Below are positions 21,270-32,639 of a stretch of DNA of 47,010 nt, in pieces; the first letter of the stretch is position 1; each line of letters begins with the position of its first letter. A program made the translations under genes and the position numbers. Under the pieces are notes generated by a model. It was not told where the DNA came from. It searched no databases and saw only the letters and a list, made by a program, of their open reading frames with translations. The DNA comes from Entrophospora sp. SA101 (taxonomy: Eukaryota; Glomeromycota; Glomeromycetes; Entrophosporales; Entrophosporaceae), in the NCBI GenBank assembly GCA_958430865.1, contig CAUDNR010000202.1, forward strand, positions 6,043 through 53,052, written 5' to 3'.

Positions 21270-23097
21270 TGTTTGAGAGCTACAAGTCCATACGCAAATC
21301 CCAATAAAAAACAGAACATCTTATATCATCTTTATATTCTTTTTTTTTGAATTATTTTAATGGTAAGATTTACAATTAAAAAAAAACAATTTTATTAATA
21401 AGGATAAAATTAGAAAATAAAAATTTAAAAGATTTCTGTCAAAAAATATATTTCTCATTTGTCACATGGAAAATAAATACACATGGCGTTGATATAACTT
21501 TATTTTAATCAACAAAAAATGTTTTCATTGTTAATGTGACAATGTGACAAGAAAATATATGCAAGTGAATACAATAATAACAAGTATTCTTCGAATTTGG
21601 ATCACCCTACTTATGTGGTTTCTCTTATCATTTCCCATTAAAATCAAAATACTTGTATCAGAACTTGTTTTTTTCTAATCTTTAGTAATCATTTTTTAAA
21701 CTTAAGGTAATAGTGGTAACTCTGCTCAAAAATTTCAAAAAATTAACTCTTATCATTTACAAGTCATTTCGGTATAAATAAAATACACGCGAAATTTATT
21801 TTGTTTATATTAGAGTTCTTAATTATCATAATTGCTTGTTATATAATAAATTTTTAAATAAACACTTTTATAAAGATGTTTCACGATGTGTAACATCTTT
21901 GTTGAACGTCAATAAATATTTATTTGTAAAAACGTCGTCAACTAGATATTTTTTTTTGGAATTCTATCATGTCATTATAAATATCCAATTATAGAATAAT
22001 CAGAACCAGAGAATATGAAATTGGGTTTTTACTTTAAGTAGAAAATCTAAAAATTTAAAGAAAAAAAATTTCTGAACTTGGTAACTGTATGTGGAAATTA
22101 GTAAAAAAGTTTTTTGTACTTCTAAATCAGTCATGATAACAAAAAAAAAGCAATGCATCCCCATATCACACAAAAGCGAGTAGTGTGAAAAAAAATAATA
22201 AATAATAATACTAGATTAAAATATAAAAAGTATGGTGTAGGGTGATTGGGATCAAATATGATAAATTGGTTCCATTATAATCAATCACCTTATTATTATG
22301 TAATGTAATGCAATATAATGTTATGTAATATAAATTAGGTAGGGTACTGAATAAACAACAATGACCCCTGAGATCTTCTTGCAGAAATAATGCATTATAT
22401 TATATATTATGCATGTATAATCAGGCCTCAGAGAACGAGTGAGTGTGAGAGCGAGAAATATTTTATTGATAAAATTTATGCCAATTATTCATTATAATAT
22501 ATTTTTAGTTCAAGTTTTTTTGCATTCACACATGAATTTATTTATATAATAACTTGATTATATTATATTTTTTATCTGTTTCTAATAAGGTTAACAATTT
22601 TTTATTTTATTTTTTTTTTTTTTGCGTCATATAACGTGCTCTTTCAATTATGAATGGCATTAAGCCACTTATAGAGATGATTGTTTATGTTTCTCTCAAT
22701 TAAAATTGCAATTACCAGGAAGCTGACTAGGAAGTTGTAAAGCTATTTATTATGCCAAATTCACTATTAGACACTTTTGACTAAAGTCCAACCAAAGTTG
22801 AAAAAATGATTCCTCGTGTCATGTGGAAATAACATGTATCATATGAAAGATAAAAATTAACTAATAGGTTTATGACTCTAGCTTCAACATCTGAGAATAG
22901 ATAGATATTGCTATAAACTAATTGCTAATAACGGTATAATTTGAAATTGCTGATTGAAAAAACATTGTAGTGAATAATTTTCATAATTCATCAAAAAAAA
23001 TGGTTTAAATCATTTGATTGTTAAAAAAAGGAATTTTATTTTTTTCAAAAATTAAAATACATTGGTCAAAATGTTCTTCGTGTTAAAATACACAAAA

Positions 23098-23136
<39 letters not shown>

Positions 23137-24609
23137 CATTCTAAACATTTTTACTTTTCTCAAAAGTTTATATAGTAAAAATCAATGATCAAGATTATTT
23201 ATGATTTTGCGCGTTACATATATTTGTTTTGCGTGTTTTTGGGTAATAGATGACCGGATATTTTTTTAGTTAAAAATTCGGGATATGTCGAAATTATCCA
23301 ATTTGGTAAGATCAACATTTCAAAATACAAATCGTCATTCAAAAATATGTAAATCAAAATTATATATTGCCACACGTAAACGTATAAATTGCACCTAACG
23401 CGAGAGATTTCCAGGTGGTTCTGACCTTTATCTCTGTGTTCGTAAGGATAGAACTTTAACCTGGAGAGGGATAAATATAAATGCACGAACATATCTTTGC
23501 TCACCTGATCCGTCGAATTTATCTTACCGATACCCAAAGATTAATCAATATCTCTCTTGTATGTTTTCCCAGGTTGAAGCTCTATTCCTACGAACTGAGG
23601 GATAAAGGTATGGCCTTTCGAAAATTGCTCACATGGGCTGATAAATTCAATTGTAATTGGGGATTGGAAATTATCTAATTAAATTTATTAAATTTGAATA
23701 CTACCTAAATTTGGGCCAAGTCCGTTAATTTTTATTAAAAGCAGTATTACAGTCCCGCCTCTTTTTATACCCCCCCCCCTATTTATATCCCAACCTTGAT
23801 TAAATCCCACAGATGAGCTGTGACGGATTTCCCTACTTCGTTTATATCCAATTGAGTTATATCCCATCCCCAATTTTTGGCACCGTTATATCCCAAATTT
23901 AATTTTTTTTAATGATTTAGTTTTTATGGTCCAAAGTCAACTTTACAAATAAAAAAATTATACCTTGATAAAGTTCTTGTTAAATCATAAAAGCCTCCCT
24001 CACTATTCACTTTGTTGACATACAACCAAAGAATACACATTTTTGGAGAAATCAAGTGTGAACATATAATCGAAAATCGTAATTTGTGTTTTTTTTTTTT
24101 TTACGGAAATAAAATTTTCACTATCCACTATCCATTCAATTCATTTGTGGTATTCTAGATCATCTTGAAACGACCAAAATAGTTTTCAAACAAAAATTTG
24201 ATTTTCAATGTATCTTGTTGATAATGCAGGTCGTTTATCAATATTTACTAATTAAAAAAAGATAATGACATTAAAAAAAAAGGTACTCTTTAAAAGGTAT
24301 TTCTTGGCGTTTTTATATATGTAGTCATTTTTCTAACATTATTGTGTTTATGCAACTTCTGACATCTCTCTTAGCGTACCACAAGATAATAAATTTTTTT
24401 GTTTGTTATTGTTATGTATTGTAAATGTCAGAAAATTGTGATGTATTCGCCATTGAAAAGTAAAAATTTACTTTATATGTATCTATCTATATAAAAAATT
24501 CCTTGGTTGATAAACGATCTGCGAACTAATGAAGCAATTGTTAAAATCATACAACGCAAAGTTATAACCACGATTTCTGCGCCACACTACCAAATGTGGT
24601 TGTTATATA
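21270..24609. other. 3.3-kb gene-poor region
   Basis: Contents seen: a perfect 9-bp hairpin AAAGATGTT/AACATCTTT near 21872-21900; an (AT)n run at about 23103-23134; the foldback pair at 23425-23608; and several diverged copies of TTATATCCCA between about 23755 and 23905 next to a C-run. A short IR, TATAACCAC/GTGGTTGTTATA, lies just before the 2.3-kb repeat. No convincing exon. Confidence 0.45.
23425..23608. repeat. Inverted repeat, arms about 45 bp, spacer about 95 bp
   Basis: The left arm 23425-23470 (…CGTAAGGATAGAACTTTAAC then CTGGAGAGGG) is complementary to the right arm 23565-23608 (TTCCCAGGTTGAAGCTCTAT then TCCTACGAACTGAGGGATAAAGG), with about 80 percent match. Probably a MITE or foldback fragment; no target duplication found. 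Confidence 0.55.
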
Positions 24610-24674
24610 TATTATATATTATAGTATTATCAACCTAATTATCAATAATATTTCTTGTAATTTTTAATATCCAA

Positions 24675-24750
24675 TGATGGGCGTATAACTATTATATATA
24701 ACAATTATATGATATCAATAATAGTTGTTATAACAGTCAAACGCCCATCA
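24675..24750. mobile_element. 76-bp MITE-like inverted repeat (also at 42161-42236)
   Basis: The termini are TGATGGGCGT and ACGCCCATCA, with ATAACTATTA/TAATAGTTGTTAT subterminal complementarity. A diverged relative lies at about 31690-31795 (GAATAGTTGTTATAA … TTATAACAGTTGAATGCCCAT). Confidence 0.6.
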
Positions 24751-24759
24751 CTATTTATA

Positions 24760-25015
24760 TCTTTTACTGCATATGAAGCCTCTAGATCTGTTGATCCATT
24801 TCTATAAGTATCTGCAAATTTTAAAGAGGAACGGAATCAAATGCCAATGCAACAATTTTTCTTGATGATTTAAAGTAATTTACAGCTATGCGAGCCCAAA
24901 ATAGGAAACAATCATCATAATATATACTAATTAAGTCAAAATTTTCACTGCCGTGAACATTAGTAAAAAAGAATGTCACAGGTCTCGGATTTACACAATG
25001 ATAGAAAAGAGTCAT
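24760..25015 (-). pseudogene. Coding-like remnant inside the 2.3-kb repeat (identical at 42246-42501)
   Basis: The minus frame from the ATG at 25015 runs 64 codons (MTLFYHCVNPRPVTFFF …). An overlapping second frame continues as SLKFADTYRNGSTDLEASYA then VKDINSDG toward 24715. Together they look like one decayed gene with a frame break. No family recognised. Identity with the other copy reflects the recent repeat, not selection. Confidence 0.3.
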
Positions 25016-25207
25016 TTTAAAATGATCGACAAAAATGTACTTGTTTTTCTAAAATCGCGTGCAAAATGATTATAGATAGACTTCACGCACCATGCAAAAT
25101 GTACTATTGGACAGATTGGTTGGTTCACAGAAAAATGGACATACATATAAAAAAAAATTTTTTTTAATGTTGTTTTTTTTTAATAGTAATAGTAAACAAA
25201 ATTAAAA

Positions 25208-26403
25208 CAGTCAAAGCTCGTTACAGTGAACCCAAATTTTGTACGGTTTTTTAATCAATACAATACTAATGTTAATAATAATAATGTTAATAATAAATAA
25301 AAAAATAGCACGTCTGGTTTCGATTTTAGCTGATGCCTAATACTAATAAAAGTCTCGAATTAACGGATTGGGATAGTAAATTCTCTCGATATAACGGTTA
25401 CTAATTAATTTAAATTTCGGTATAACGGATTTTTGAAAATTATCCGCTAAACCGAGAGTCCGCTTATTGTTGCAATTTGGCAACCAACCATCTGATCCAT
25501 AAAATCTTCTTTTCGCAATTTACTGATGAATTGCAATCCTTTTTGATTTCAATGTGTTTCCATAAACGACTAGGTTGAAGATGAGGCTCGTTGTATCCAT
25601 AAATACAAGGCAGAAATTTTTTCTCTCTAAAAGATTTTCGTCTTAACTTTTAAATTTGAAAATAATGATTTTTATTTTCTATAGTTTCAGATGGATAACC
25701 ATTCTTCCATTTGCATATTTAGTTTTTTCCGTGTTTTAAATTTATTTATTTATATTTAAAAATTACAAAAAAATATTAATCAGGTGTTTATTTTTTCACA
25801 ATATTCACAATATTACAAAATTTAAATTTGATTCATGAAATAAAATAAGTTGCTATCAAAAATATAGTCCTTCTAGGCCAACTATAACCATACATCATAT
25901 CAAGCATTATGACTTGTATGACATGATGGTTTTTACCATCATTTTGATTTATTTTTTAATTTTCTTGTAATTATTATGATTATATTTGCTTTTTTTCTTA
26001 TGTATTTATTATTATTTTCTAATAATAGCTGATAGATTCAGTGGTCTTGGTGTATGCTATTTCTTCCTTCCATTTTTGGTATTCTTTATGTCAGCATAAG
26101 ATGATGGATTAAGTTCATTATCCTGAAAACTATTTATTTTAAATCATGCAATTTTTATCAATAGTTCAAAGACATTCTATTTTTAATTGACCAAACTAAA
26201 TTGATTAAATGAATAGTGGGTGGATGGCCGACCCTTTGACTATAATCATGTTATTTCCACTATATTTATATTAAATGTAAAAGTTCTTGTATACAATAAG
26301 GGGAATTTTATTAAGATTTTATTATGATGTGAATTAGGACATTGTAAAAAATTCACTGTAAGCCATTTCCACTCTAACGAGATCGCCATAACGAGCTTTG
26401 GCT
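25208..26403. mobile_element. Pogo-like remnant, about 1.2 kb (also at 42694-43889)
   Basis: The left end is CAGTCAAAGCTCGTTACAGT. The right end read outward is AGCCAAAGCTCGTTATGG, followed after about 27 nt by TTACAGTGAA, so both terminal blocks are present with an insertion in one arm. Internal CTCTCGATATAACGG and GGTATAACGGATTTTTG motifs are typical of pogo/Tigger-type arms. No transposase frame remains. Confidence 0.5.
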
Positions 26404-26573
26404 CCAAAAGATAACTTTCAAAAACATCATATTAAAAAAGGCTAATTGATGCAAAGAAAAAATAAATAAATTGCAGGCTACAATTATTATGGCGTGCCGT
26501 GATAGACAAATGTCTGAGATTAGGCCCATATCCATTTAATGTCTATTTTAAAAAAATAGGGTTGTTGTAATCA

Positions 26574-27000
26574 GTAGAGATGTGACATGTGCATGAAAAA
26601 AAATGCAATGCGCGCATGATTTGAAAAAAAATCATGCAATGTCCCATACATAATTCTATTCAAAAAAAATTGCGAATTTTTTAATTTTTACCGAGTTATT
26701 ATTGATTTGTATTATTGATAGAAAATGACAAAATCAAAAATTTGGCCTCATTTTGTTAAATTTGGTAGAATTGAATAATTGCTTCTAAAAGGAATTGGTC
26801 CACTTTTTCCTTTATATATATGATAAAAAGTGAAACAAATTGACATCTGGATGTATTTTAATTACAAATTAAAATGTCCAAAAAATACCAACAATGATAA
26901 TATGGATATTACAATTGATGGTGATAAAAATCTGGGAGGCGGAAATGATAAAAGTGATAAAGAAGAAGGCAGTGGTAGTGATAATTTATTTTGTATTTTT
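26574..27000 (+). mobile_element. hAT-like element remnant, 5' part (copy A)
   Basis: TAGAGATGTGACATGTGCATG at 26575 resembles the terminal repeat found intact in copy B. From 26726 a frame reads MTKSKIWPHFVKFGRIE to a stop. After a short gap MKQIDIWMYFNYKLKCPKN appears at 26830. The SxIW-HF and W-YFN patterns are reminiscent of BED zinc-finger N-termini of hAT transposases. A long T-run begins at about 26998 and no right terminus is visible here. Confidence 0.35.
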
Positions 27001-27605
27001 TTTTTTTTTTTTTTTTTAGATAAAAAATTATTAATATTCTTAACTGGGCATATTATTGGATACAAACAATATATACCTTGGACTTAATAATTGAACTTTT
27101 GTCTATTACGGCGATTACAAATTATATGATAAGCCTTACCTTGACATATTTTTTTATGGGATTATGGTATAATCCACTTTTATCAAACTGTGTAAATGGC
27201 CATACATGGTCATCAATGATATCAATAATGGAGTCATAAATGTTCTGAACAAAAGTGGTACTGACGTGAAGAATTACTTCCTTAACGGTATAATTTGTAT
27301 ATTCAAATCCATTAAAATCCCTTTTTCCGTGTCCTCCTTTCTTCTTTTTATAGAGGGTTCCTCTGCTGCACTATACTTATTAGGTAGAATCAGCTTTCGA
27401 GCAAAAATTTACTGGTCTATTAACCGAATTGAATATTTTGTTGTTGTTGTTCGTCGATATTCGCTTAATATTCCTCCACTTTGCTCATCTTATACTTTTA
27501 TAGTAGAGATTTTTGTATGCTTTTTACCCCTATATAGATAGATAGTAACTAGAGATCGTCGATCAATTTTTATTATTTGCATTCTGATTTCAATTCAAGA
27601 ATAAA
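27001..27605. other. Upstream region of the HP1 gene
   Basis: An open frame at 27206..27541 has a mixed hydrophobic composition without a recognisable domain, and I treat it as chance. GATCGTCGATC lies at about 27552-27562. Confidence 0.4.
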
Positions 27606-28943
27606 ATGTCGGCAGAAATCGCAAAAGGTATTGTTAAGGACATTTTAACTTGTGATGAAAAATTATATGCATCATCTATTACTATTGATCATGAAAATCC
27701 ACTTGATGTCAAAGACTCTGAACAAAATGATAAAAATCCATCAGATCAAAGAAAAGATAATGATTCCAACGCTATAGAAGATAATAAAGTAATTATTAAA
27801 GGCAAGGAGAATAAGGATCCCATTGAAAATGTAATTGGAGAGGATGCAGTGTCTGAAGAAAAGATTGATTCGGATGAAAAAATAGAAAGAATTAAGAAGA
27901 AGATATCGGATAAAGAAGAAGAGGAGGGGGAAGAGGAGGAGGAAGAAAAAGAGGAGGGAGAGGAGGAAATCTATGAAGTTGAAGCAATTATTGATCATAA
28001 AAAATCAGGGGTATCTAACTCTTTTCTTTTTTGGAATAAAAATTAATTTTATGAAAAAGATTTAAATTTACAAGTTTAATATTTATAATTTTAGAATAGA
28101 ATGAAGTATTTTATTAAATGGAAAGGTATTATTATTATTTTAATAGAAAGCGTGGATCTTAATATTATTGCAATATAGCTATTAACATATATAAAATAAA
28201 TCTATATGTATATTATAGGTTATCCTAAAAATCAAGCAACTTGGGAACTTGATAAAAATATGTAACTATTATTTAAATATAAATTTTACCAAGCCATCAT
28301 ACAATGAACTGTTTAGCATATCTACTCATACACCATATATTTATATATTAAAGCTTTGCTGAAGATCTTATAAAAGATTATTGGGCAAAACTTGAAACGA
28401 CTAAAAGTTCCGAAGATGTCAAAAGCCCAGTAAAATCTAGAACTACAGCTACGGGCTCCAAAAACACGGCACCTACAACCCCTAACAAAGACAGGAAAAG
28501 AGCATCTACATCATCACCTTCTGTAAATCAAGAAAGTAAAAATCAACATACTTCAAAGAAAATTAGAATAGAAGAAATTAAGAATGAACCTGATGATAAT
28601 ACAAGTGATAACTGGGATGATGATGTTATATCAGTTGAAACTGTTAGTCGTGATGAAAAATCTGGAGAATTATCAGTTTATTTAAAATGGTAAATTAATA
28701 ATAATAATAATATCCATGATACTGTTATGTAATAGTTGTATTAATATTAACATTAATTAGGAATGATGGAAATACTTCAAGACATCCCGCTAAAGAAGCA
28801 AATATTAGATGCCCTCAAAAGGTAAATTTTATTATAAATAAATATATAAGAAAATCAATACATATTAAGAAAAAATTTTCTATTTATTAATAAAATAATA
28901 GATGATTAAATTTTATGAACAACGTTTGACATTCTCAAATTAA
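27606..28943 (+). CDS. HP1/Swi6-type heterochromatin protein: chromodomain plus chromoshadow domain (305 aa, 6 exons)
   Basis: Exons are 27606..28010, 28095..28125 (31 nt), 28219..28261 (43 nt), 28354..28689, 28761..28821 and 28902..28943. All introns are GT…AG and the phases sum to 306 codons including the stop. A Glu-rich stretch (about 105-121) precedes the chromodomain at 122-172: IYEVEAIIDHKKSGNRMKYF then IKWKGYPKNQATWELDKNI, with the Tyr, Trp and Tyr of the methyl-lysine cage in place. After a basic S/T/K hinge (about 180-246), a chromoshadow domain follows at 247-305: VISVETVSRDEKSGELSVYL, NDGNTSRHPAKEANIRCPQK and MIKFYEQRL. The expected role is binding H3K9me-marked nucleosomes and dimerising through the shadow domain to recruit PxVxL partners. 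The two tiny exons split the chromodomain, so single-frame gene finding would truncate it after residue 135. The first exon alone reads as a 146-aa acidic protein. Confidence 0.93.
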
Positions 28944-29332
28944 TTAAATGGCAACAACCATAATAATTGGTTATATTAGAAAAAAATCGTTTTATTTGAA
29001 AATTATATTAATATTATTTTTTTAAAATAAGGTGCAATATATCATTGTTGTTTAACAAGAATTATTTTTCTTAGGGAAAAGTATATAATAAATGCAAATA
29101 TCTATTTTTTTTTAGTATAATTGCTTTAATCCATTCCTTCCTTTCTTCTTTATTACTTTTACTTTTTGAACAAAAAAATTCTAATTAATGAGTTGTTTAA
29201 TACATTGCAAACAAATAAAAATTGAATATTTTGAGCAAGCATTGACAGATAGAATTAATTAACATAAAAATAATCATTTTCATTCTTTTTTTTTTTTTTT
29301 CTTTTTTTTCAAATATTCCATTCTTTTAAAAA
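28944..29332. other. Short spacer between HP1 and glycosyltransferase genes
   Basis: 389 bp with poly-T runs just before the glycosyltransferase ATG. The two genes are in tandem on the same strand. Nothing else was seen. Confidence 0.5.
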
Positions 29333-31573
29333 ATGTCAACTACTACTACTGGGCAAAGGCCACATCGTCGTAATGCGAGTACAGGTACAATTAGCACTAA
29401 TGGATCAATTGAAAATCTTTTAGCAGCGCTACCAATCCCACACGTCGACAATGACAATACAAGACAACACGCATCTCAACAAAACATACTACTCGATTCC
29501 CCAAAAAACCAAAACCCAAACATTTCTATCATTAAAGAGAAAACTACCAACATATCACCTTCAAATGATCCATTTTCAACGAAAAAACAACGAAAACCCG
29601 ATGGATCATTTCATAGTCCAAAATCCTCCGGATTAGACATTAGAAAAATTCTTTATTTTTTTGTTTTCTTATGGGCTCTTGTCGTATTTTTATCTAGTCT
29701 ATTCGGAGTAGGTCCAGTTGATGAAGAATTACTCATTGATAAAGATGTCCCTATTAATGATCATAATACTATAGTTAATGAGACAATAATCGATGATAAT
29801 AAAGACTCCCCTAATGAAGAAACTGATGCATGGGAAGAAATTGCACAAGATGATTGGGAGGATACAACTCGTCTTTTAAATATCGATGTTGATGATAATA
29901 ATATTGATATTAATATTACAAGCGATGAAGAAGATATTACTGAAAACATAATTCCCACGCAAAATGATACTGGTGATATAAAAGGTAAATTTGGATCTTC
30001 TGATAATTCAATAGATTCAACACAGATTGGAATAACCAACAAACTTAAAAACAAGAAACAAACCAAATATGAAATTAGTGACGCTCTTAATGAGGATAGT
30101 ATTGAAGTTGATTATTCTGATTATACATACGTCACTACAAATCCTCATTTTACCCATACTGACGTTGTTGAGTCACTTTCAATCAGTGAACATGAAGAGT
30201 TTGTTAATTTACAAATGTCTCAAAAAAATATTGATGATAGTTTAGATCATTCTTGTGGATCATGGCAAGACAAATATACAAAATTACACAAGGAAATTTT
30301 AAACGGAACTGCACCTCAAAGATATATTGGTTATATATGCGATGCTAAAATAAATTGTGGCGGATTGGCAGACCGGTAAGCAAACATATAATTTTTAAAG
30401 ATACAAATGCAAAGTTCTTTTTTACAATTATGTGTGTATAATTTAATCAAATCTTTGTTTAACACACACACATACACACACACACACACACATATATAGT
30501 ATTCTTGGCATGACATCCACATTTTTATTTGCATTACTTACAAACAGAGCATTCCTTGCAGACTGGCAAGTTCCCCTTCCACTTGATGCAATTTTTGATT
30601 CACCAAATATTGACTGGAGCTATGATTCTCTTGATCCTGATTATTCTATAAAAGATTTTGATACAACTGAATTAAATATTATTGATTATGATGTAAAACA
30701 TTTGGATTATCATTTCTCACTTTTTAACTGGACAACAAAATATCCAGAACCATTTATAAAATTTTATATAAGTCAAGGGCTGATACAAAGAGCTTTTGAT
30801 TCTAAATATTACTCATCTAAATTAAAAGAAATTGGTCTGAGACCACATACTGCATTTGGATGTTTTCTAGATTATTTATTTAGACCAGTCCCAACAGCAT
30901 TATCTTTTATCACACAATATACAGCCTTATTTGCACTCCCAAGTATTTTTTCCGTTGGAGTTCATATACGGACTGGAGATACTTATGAACAATCACATTC
31001 ATTACAAGATTACAGCCACTTTTTTAGTTGCGCTGACCAACTTACACAAACTTATGCAGCACCAGATCAAAAAGTGATATACTATCTTGTCACAGATTCT
31101 ATTAAACTAAGAGAAGAAGCATACACAAAACTTGAACATGTCATAATTTCTGGATTACCAATTGATTCTGGTCATGGTCATTATGATCACGCAAATGGTG
31201 TAAATAATGCAATAGTTGAAAATTCGATTTTGAGCAAAACAGATTATCGGGTATGTATTAAAAAAAGTGAATTTTATTGGTTTAAAAAAAATCTTACAAT
31301 ATATTTATAATGAATTATAATAGGTGATATCACGAGGTAGTTTTGGTAAGTTGGCAGTTTTTCGTTCAAAACAACTTCATTCCACAGTATTATTGTCTAC
31401 AACACGGACTAAATTTTTAGACTGTACACGTGAGGTAAAGATATATATACTTGAAACCATTTGTTTTTCTTTTTTTGTTTTTCGAAAGTAAAATAATTAT
31501 TAACATATATAACGATAAATAGGATGCGTTTACAACTTTCAATCGATTAGCTAATGAATGGTCAATTATTTAA
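29333..31573 (+). CDS. Type II membrane glycosyltransferase, fucosyltransferase-like (651 aa, 4 exons)
   Basis: Exons are 29333..30375, 30500..31250, 31324..31434 and 31523..31573. The first intron (124 nt) contains a (CA)n microsatellite. A Ser/Thr/Asn-rich cytosolic tail (1-104) precedes one transmembrane helix (about 105-126, ILYFFVFLWALVVFLSSLFG). A long acidic stem to about residue 300 follows, then the catalytic part. The first splice creates CDAKINCGGLADRILGM then TSTFLFALLTNRAFLADW. This closely resembles the GG(L)GDR/NR…STFLYALLTDR block of GDP-fucose-dependent enzymes such as plant xyloglucan fucosyltransferase (GT37). Further on, VGVHIRTGD (about 500-508) matches the HxRxGD-type motif of GT11/23/37 and POFUT-like folds. 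The C-terminus runs through KTDYRVISRGSFGKLAVFR, the usual sugar-nucleotide-binding end of these enzymes. The likely location is Golgi. The donor sugar is inferred from the fold family only. Confidence 0.82.
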
Positions 31574-31614
31574 TGCATTGTTTAATAAACAATATAGAAA
31601 ATAGAAATATTACA

Positions 31615-31690
31615 AATACATAGATATATAGATACACAGATACACAGATACACAGATATACAGGTATATAGATATAGATATATAGTGATA
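31615..31690 (+). repeat. AGATACAC / AGATATA short tandem repeats
   Basis: Consecutive copies of AGATACAC flanked by AGATATAT variants lie immediately 3' of the glycosyltransferase stop, probably within its 3' UTR. Confidence 0.7.
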
Positions 31691-31800
31691 GGTACGTAAC
31701 TGTTACAAAAATGTTATTGAATAATTGTTATGGCAATTATTATTGTGGAATAGTTGTTATAAAAAAACTTTATAACAGTTGAATGCCCATTATGTACTTC
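31690..31800. mobile_element. Diverged relative of the 76-bp TGATGGGCGT MITE
   Basis: GAATAGTTGTTATAA followed by TTATAACAGTTGAATGCCCAT matches the right half of the element at 24675-24750, with an extra TTATAA-type duplication. The left end GTGATAGGTACGTAAC is weak. Confidence 0.4.
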
Positions 31801-32639
31801 TATACCTACTGTTAATAATAACAAGGACGCACCCTACAGGGTGGTCAAAGTTTTAAAAAATTTATACTCGCCTTAAACAATTCCTTCCATCTGAAGATCA
31901 TAACTTTCGTTTTTGAAATATTTGCTCGTAGTGTCTAGTTCATTAATACATCGATGATGTTCTGTTACTTCATCTACCTCTTTGAAAATGGCTCATCTAC
32001 ACTTTCTTCCCAAAAATCTACATTTTCAAATTGAAGCTTAACAACTGACTGTTAGAAATTTGGATATAAAGCAAAGGAATGGATGGATGGTTAGAGAATT
32101 GCCCCTTTCTGGAAAAACGGTCAAGAAGATTTTACTATTACTATTATTTTTTCCAGGTCCTAGACTAAGTTTGCTCTCTCCATAACGAACCCCTCTATAA
32201 TGAACACTAAGTAAAATCTCTATATAACGAAATTCACGTTATTAATTTCTCTCTCTATAATGAACATCTTAGTAAACCCTCTCTATATATAACAAAGGCA
32301 CATATTACGGAATCATCTACTATAACGAATCATATAATAAATTGTGGGGAGATCGTCGTTTTAAAAATATCTCGGGCATATATGCTGATTTTGTTTGATC
32401 CCCAAAATTCAGTACGGTATGATCATAACGTTATGAATATTTCATACTAGAAAAAACACATTAGTTTTGAGGCGGTGCCCTTGGTTTTGATAGGCTGTTG
32501 AATAGTAAAATGGTTTTTTTTTTAGCAGAGAAAATAATTTTTTTTAGAATTAATTATCATTCTATTACTATTGACCAAATCGGGTGATCCATTAAAAATT
32601 TACCTGATAACAATTAATAACAAATTGTCGTTTAATTTA
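31801..32639. other. Transposon-end debris
   Basis: CACCC-TA-CAGGGTGGTCAAAG at about 31829 looks like a Tc1-type terminus next to TA. At 32165-32335 several CTCTATAACGAA / CTCTATATAACGAA-like blocks resemble pogo/Tigger terminal arms. No matched second ends were defined. Confidence 0.35.

Larger units (their letters stand above)
24610..26925 (+). repeat. 2316-bp direct repeat, copy A (copy B at 42096-44411)
   Basis: The sequence matches 42096..44411 at a constant offset of 17486 with no net indel. By eye I found a single substitution (A at 25959, C at 43445). It contains a 76-bp MITE, a coding remnant, a pogo-like element and the 5' part of a hAT-like element, so it is a composite block rather than one transposon. 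Downstream of 26925 the two copies still align but only loosely (both reach GGCAGTGGTAGTGATAAT). Confidence 0.95.

Noticed and set aside
24821..25015. Identical 64-aa frames at 24.8 and 42.3 kb as evidence of a conserved gene
   Set aside because: Identity comes from the recent 2.3-kb duplication; the frame is short and appears broken.
27206..27541. 111-codon open frame upstream of HP1
   Set aside because: No domain, no splice partners, hydrophobic AT-rich composition; more likely promoter DNA.
30510..31310. Second half of the glycosyltransferase as a separate 266-aa gene
   Set aside because: The upstream frame and the intron at 30376-30499 join it to the membrane-anchored first exon, completing the GGLADRILGM motif.
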